NCBI GenBank assembly: GCA_031288885.1
Contig: JAITQP010000050.1
Span: forward strand, 1-15,278
Source of the DNA: Prevotellaceae bacterium
GTDB lineage: Bacteria > Bacteroidota > Bacteroidia > Bacteroidales > UBA932
DNA length: 15,278 nt
Reading direction: 5' to 3'
The notes beneath the pieces are model-generated. The model did not search any database. It was not told where the DNA came from and worked only from the letters and a program-made list of their open reading frames with translations. This document shows positions 12,718-15,278 of the stretch, piece after piece (position 1 is the stretch's first letter; each line of letters opens with the position of its first letter). A program made the position numbers and the translations under genes.

Positions 12718-13149
12718 ATGATAGGTCTTGCTGCCGACCACGCAGGGTTTGAGCTGAAAGAGAAAATTCACGCCCTGCTAACCCAAATGAGCTACGAGGT
12801 GCACGATTTCGGCACCGCCTCTACCGCCAGCGTAGATTACCCCGACTTTGCGCATCCGCTGGCCACCGCGCTGGAGGAGGGAACGCTACAGCTCGGCATA
12901 GCGTGCTGCGGAACAGGCAACGGTATGGCCATCACGCTCAACAAGCACAGCGGCGTTCGCGCCGGACTGTGCTGGAGCGTAGAGGTAGCGTCGCTCATTC
13001 GCCGCCACAACAACGCCAACGCCTGCGTGCTCCCCGCGCGGTTTGTGAGCGAGGCGCTGGCGCTGGAAATGGTAAAAGTATTTCTCACCACCGCGTTTGA
13101 GGGCGAACGCCACCAGCGCAGGGTGGACAAAATTTCGCAAAAACCGTAA
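12718..13149 (+). CDS. rpiB: Ribose-5-phosphate isomerase B
   Basis: The 143-residue protein interconverts ribose 5-phosphate and ribulose 5-phosphate in the pentose phosphate pathway. Family residues are all present: AADHAGFELK (5-14), GTASTASVDYPDFAH (32-46), ACCGTGNGM (62-70, with the active-site Cys in CCGTG), RRHNNAN (95-101, catalytic His97), ARFV (107-110) and the closing FEGERHQRRVDKI (127-139). Length is normal for RpiB. It is cytoplasmic. The nfnA-like gene starts 13 bases after the stop, so the two are probably cotranscribed. The gene is preceded by the REP-like cluster, and no clear TAnnTTTG element is seen. Confidence 0.93.
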   Translation: MIGLAADHAGFELKEKIHALLTQMSYEVHDFGTASTASVDYPDFAHPLATALEEGTLQLGIACCGTGNGMAITLNKHSGVRAGLCWSVEVASLIRRHNNANACVLPARFVSEALALEMVKVFLTTAFEGERHQRRVDKISQKP

Positions 13150-13162
13150 TCACTGCATCCAA

Positions 13163-14017
13163 ATGTTTGAAATCACTAAAAAACAGCTGCTGGCCGAGAA
13201 CATCTACCTGATGGACGTAGCCGCGCCGCGCGTGGCAAAATCGGCGCAGCCCGGGCAATTTGTCATTGTCCGCGTGGGCGAAACGGGCGAGCGCATCCCC
13301 CTCACCATTTGCGACTACAACGCCGGCACGGGCGCCGTAACCATCGTAACGCAGGTGGTAGGCGCGTCGAGCCGCAAAATCTGCGCGCTCGGCGAGGGCG
13401 ACAGCTTCACCGACTTTGTGGGGCCGCTGGGGTGCCCGAGCGAGCTGGTGCACCTTTCCGGCGAAGCGCTGAGGCAAAAAAGCGTGCTGTTCATTGCCGG
13501 AGGGCTGGGCGCCGCGCCCGTTTACCCGCAGGTGAAGTGGCTCTGCGAGCAGGGCGCAAAAGCCGACGTTATAGTGGGCGCAAAAAGCAGGGATTTTCTC
13601 ATTTTACAGCCCGAACTCGCGGCGGTAGCCAGAAACCTCCACGTGGCAACCGACGACGGCAGCACGGGCTTTAAAGGGCTGGTTACGGAGCTGCTCAAGC
13701 ATTTAATTGACGTGGAGGGCAAAAAGTACGACATCGTGGTAGCCATTGGGCCTATGATAATGATGAAGTTTGTTGCCCTTGCCACCAAAGCCTACGGCAT
13801 AGCCACCATTGTGAGCCTCAACACGCTCATGGTTGACGGCACGGGCATGTGCGGCGCGTGCCGCGTGAGCGTAGGCGGCAAAACCCGCTTCACCTGCGTC
13901 GACGGCCCCGAATTTGACGGTCACCTTGTAGATTTCGACGAAGCCCTGCGCCGGCAAGGCATGTACAGGGCTATGGAAAAGGAAAAGGAGGCGGAGTGCA
14001 AGTGCCTCCCCGCCTAA
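13163..14017 (+). CDS. NfnA/PyrK-like FAD and [2Fe-2S] small subunit
   Basis: The 284-residue protein belongs to the ferredoxin-NADP+ reductase-like family that includes PyrK, the sulfide dehydrogenase alpha subunit and NfnA. The FAD-binding segment is ERIPLTICDYN (43-53), and the nucleotide-binding loop is FIAGGLGAAPVYPQ (110-123). A C-terminal [2Fe-2S] site follows as VDGTGMCGACRV with C230 and C233, then C245 in FTCVDGPEFDGH. In NfnA the fourth ligand is an Asp, and D225 of VDGTG is the candidate here. It is cytoplasmic and would pass electrons between NADH and the iron-sulfur large subunit. That subunit is coded far away at 3216-4601. It shares an operon with rpiB. ATG 13163 is chosen over an upstream in-frame ATG at 13097 that lies inside rpiB. 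Confidence 0.9.
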   Translation: MFEITKKQLLAENIYLMDVAAPRVAKSAQPGQFVIVRVGETGERIPLTICDYNAGTGAVTIVTQVVGASSRKICALGEGDSFTDFVGPLGCPSELVHLSGEALRQKSVLFIAGGLGAAPVYPQVKWLCEQGAKADVIVGAKSRDFLILQPELAAVARNLHVATDDGSTGFKGLVTELLKHLIDVEGKKYDIVVAIGPMIMMKFVALATKAYGIATIVSLNTLMVDGTGMCGACRVSVGGKTRFTCVDGPEFDGHLVDFDEALRRQGMYRAMEKEKEAECKCLPA

Positions 14018-14023
14018 GCGGGG
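14008..14023. terminator. GC hairpin at the junction of the convergent nfnA-like and fic genes
   Basis: CCCCGC-CTAA-GCGGGG is a perfect 6-bp stem whose loop and arm include the nfnA-like stop codon (14015-14017); it ends one base before the fic stop codon. There is no T run on either strand, so it may be a weak bidirectional stop. Confidence 0.45.
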
Positions 14024-15151
14024 CTACGGCGTATCAAACAAGCGAATGTAGGGCTCAAACGAGTACAGCTTGTTCCGCTGAGCGCCGGTCATTTCTTTCA
14101 GCACGCCAGCTTCCTCCAAATGGCTGATTAAGTTATACGCCGTTTGGGGCGCTTTTTTGAGGAGGCTGATAGCCTCGCCAACCGAAATAACCGGTTTTTT
14201 GTACAGGTAGTTCAGCAGTACTCTTACATCTGCGCCGCGTTTTCCCAGCTTATCCGCCTTTACCTCAATAGACTGCTTCAGCTGCATAATTTTCTCCAGC
14301 GTAGCAACACCTTTTTGGGCAGTTTCCGTTATTCCCGTCAGGAAAAATTTGAGCCACTGCGCAATATCGTCTTGCGCTCTCACCTGCATAAGGTTATCGT
14401 AGTACAGCATTCTGTTCCGCTCAAAAAAATCGGACAGGTACAGGATAGGGCGCTTCAAAATCCCCTTGCTCACAAGGTACAGCGTGATGAGCAGCCGCCC
14501 CGTGCGGCCGTTGCCGTCCAAAAACGGGTGAATGGTCTCAAACTGGTAGTGAATAAGCGCTATTTTGATTAAATCGGGGATATTGTCGTCCTGCGCGTTG
14601 GCAAAATACTCCAAATCGGACATCAGCTCCGCTACTTCCGTGTGAACGGGCGGAACAAAAACCGCATTGCTGAGCGTTGTCCCGCCAATCCAATTTTGGC
14701 TTTTCCGGAACTCCCCGGGCTGCTTGTGCTGCCCGCGCACGCCATGCAGCAAAGTTTTGTGCGTTTGCTTAATTAAGCGGGTAGAAAACGGCAAGCCATG
14801 AAGGAGGTTAACCGCCTCATTCATTGCCGCAATATAATTTTGCACCTCCTTCCAATCGTCCCGATTTTCGGTAGAAACCTCCGCTTCGCTCAAAAACACC
14901 TCCTCCATTTTGGTTTGCGTCCCCTCAATTTTTGACGATTGGGTGGCTTCTTTGGCTACATGCACCTGAATAAACATGTCTATGTCAACGTACTCGGAGT
15001 ACATGTCCAGCCGCCCAAGAAACCTGTCCGCTTTGCTCAGCAAGGCCAGCACCGGCATGTTATCAACCATCCACGGCCGGTTTAGCAGCTCCGGCTGAAA
15101 GCACTTATAGCTCCCTTGGCTGAGGTATTTTCCTGCTTTGAAACTTCTCAT
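14024..15151 (-). CDS. Fic-domain AMP-transferase, class II with N-terminal inhibitory helix
   Basis: The 375-residue Fic protein has the complete catalytic motif HPFLDGNGRTGR (208-219), with catalytic H208 and ATP-binding residues intact. An N-terminal inhibitory-helix motif, SSKIEGT (72-78), whose E76 would block the ATP gamma phosphate, makes it a self-inhibited class II enzyme. The segment GEFRKSQNWIGG (146-157) is a further Fic family signature. The C-terminal 100 residues (about 300-375) look like a winged helix, giving possible DNA binding. Fic proteins transfer AMP to target proteins; targets are unknown here. The upstream region carries tandem inverted repeats (15203-15275), fitting autoregulation. 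It is convergent with the nfnA-like gene. Confidence 0.92.
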   Translation of the reverse strand: MRSFKAGKYLSQGSYKCFQPELLNRPWMVDNMPVLALLSKADRFLGRLDMYSEYVDIDMFIQVHVAKEATQSSKIEGTQTKMEEVFLSEAEVSTENRDDWKEVQNYIAAMNEAVNLLHGLPFSTRLIKQTHKTLLHGVRGQHKQPGEFRKSQNWIGGTTLSNAVFVPPVHTEVAELMSDLEYFANAQDDNIPDLIKIALIHYQFETIHPFLDGNGRTGRLLITLYLVSKGILKRPILYLSDFFERNRMLYYDNLMQVRAQDDIAQWLKFFLTGITETAQKGVATLEKIMQLKQSIEVKADKLGKRGADVRVLLNYLYKKPVISVGEAISLLKKAPQTAYNLISHLEEAGVLKEMTGAQRNKLYSFEPYIRLFDTP

Positions 15152-15202
15152 TTTTTTGTCGTTTAAAGTTGAACGTCGCTACAAATCAGCATAGTGATTT
15201 CC

Positions 15203-15275
15203 TTATTCTAAAAATCAGGGCAAAATTAGAATAAAAATTCCGTTATTCCAAAAACAGGGGGTAAAATTAGAATAA
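15203..15275. repeat. Two tandem copies of a 32-33-base inverted-repeat unit upstream of fic
   Basis: Copies lie at 15203-15234 and 15243-15275, separated by 8 bases. Each begins TTATTC and ends TTAGAATAA. In the first copy the ends are exact complements (TTATTCTAA and TTAGAATAA), and in the second one base differs. On the minus strand each contains TAATTTT, and the first gives TAATTTTG (15228 down to 15221), a -7 promoter match for fic 70 bases downstream. The array may continue beyond the window. Confidence 0.8.
15221..15228 (-). promoter_or_regulatory. -7 promoter element of fic inside the first repeat copy
   Basis: Read on the minus strand this is TAATTTTG, matching TAnnTTTG, embedded between the two arms of the inverted repeat. 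A protein bound to the arms would cover the promoter. Confidence 0.5.
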
Positions 15276-15278
15276 GGG

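Noticed and set aside
15203..15275. CRISPR array or insertion-sequence end
   Set aside because: There are two units with an 8-base gap and no spacer of normal length, and the units enclose a promoter. No transposase is seen.

Overview
The window looks like chromosomal DNA of a Bacteroidota bacterium, probably of the order Bacteroidales. The main evidence is repeated use of the Bacteroidota sigma-70 -7 element TAnnTTTG upstream of genes (for example at 1569-1576, 3170-3177, 8015-8022 and 8540-8547), the absence of a classical -10 box, and near absence of strong Shine-Dalgarno sequences. Gene families typical of the phylum agree: a lipoprotein with an acidic tail after the lipidated Cys, and a DUF2723 membrane protein next to a NodB deacetylase and RpiB. 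GC content is mosaic: the housekeeping genes (nfnB-like, DUF2723, rpiB, nfnA-like) are GC-rich, while the toxin-antitoxin and defence-like stretches are visibly AT-richer.

Layout. 1-975: a surface-type lipoprotein with a strong terminator. 1121-3037: a compact toxin-antitoxin island. It holds a solitary MNT nucleotidyltransferase on the minus strand. Divergent from it is an operon of two small antitoxin-like genes plus a ParE/RelE toxin, followed by an overlapping MntA/HepT (type VII) pair. 3216-4601: the large, GltD-like subunit of an NfnAB-type electron-bifurcating transhydrogenase. 4620-4985: a 360-base non-coding stretch with its own promoter motif and a chain of hairpins, including a 120-base long-armed hairpin capped by a GCAA tetraloop; this is the best candidate for an undescribed element. 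4993-5901: a radical SAM enzyme with extra C-terminal cysteines. 5946-7793: a strong palindrome, a one-helix membrane protein divergent from an XRE regulator across a symmetric operator, and then a small unknown gene fused end-to-start with a ClpP/SppA-like SDH-family protease behind tandem palindromic repeats. 7808-8437: a truncated antitoxin and a conserved-looking small protein, both on the minus strand with good promoters. 8685-14017: a plus-strand set comprising the DUF2723 membrane protein, a polysaccharide deacetylase, a cluster of REP-like palindromes, rpiB and the small, PyrK-like subunit of NfnAB. 14024-15151: a Fic protein on the minus strand, preceded by tandem inverted-repeat operators at the window edge.

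How the genes fit together. The two Nfn subunits lie 8.6 kb apart on the same strand and in reversed order relative to the arrangement I would expect. DUF2723 and the deacetylase point to envelope glycan or glycoprotein work. The accessory modules (ParE, HepT/MntA, orphan MNT, XRE pair, protease pair, Fic) are spaced between the housekeeping genes, each with its own promoter or repeat-type regulatory DNA. No rRNA, tRNA, CRISPR array, intact insertion sequence or phage gene was recognised.
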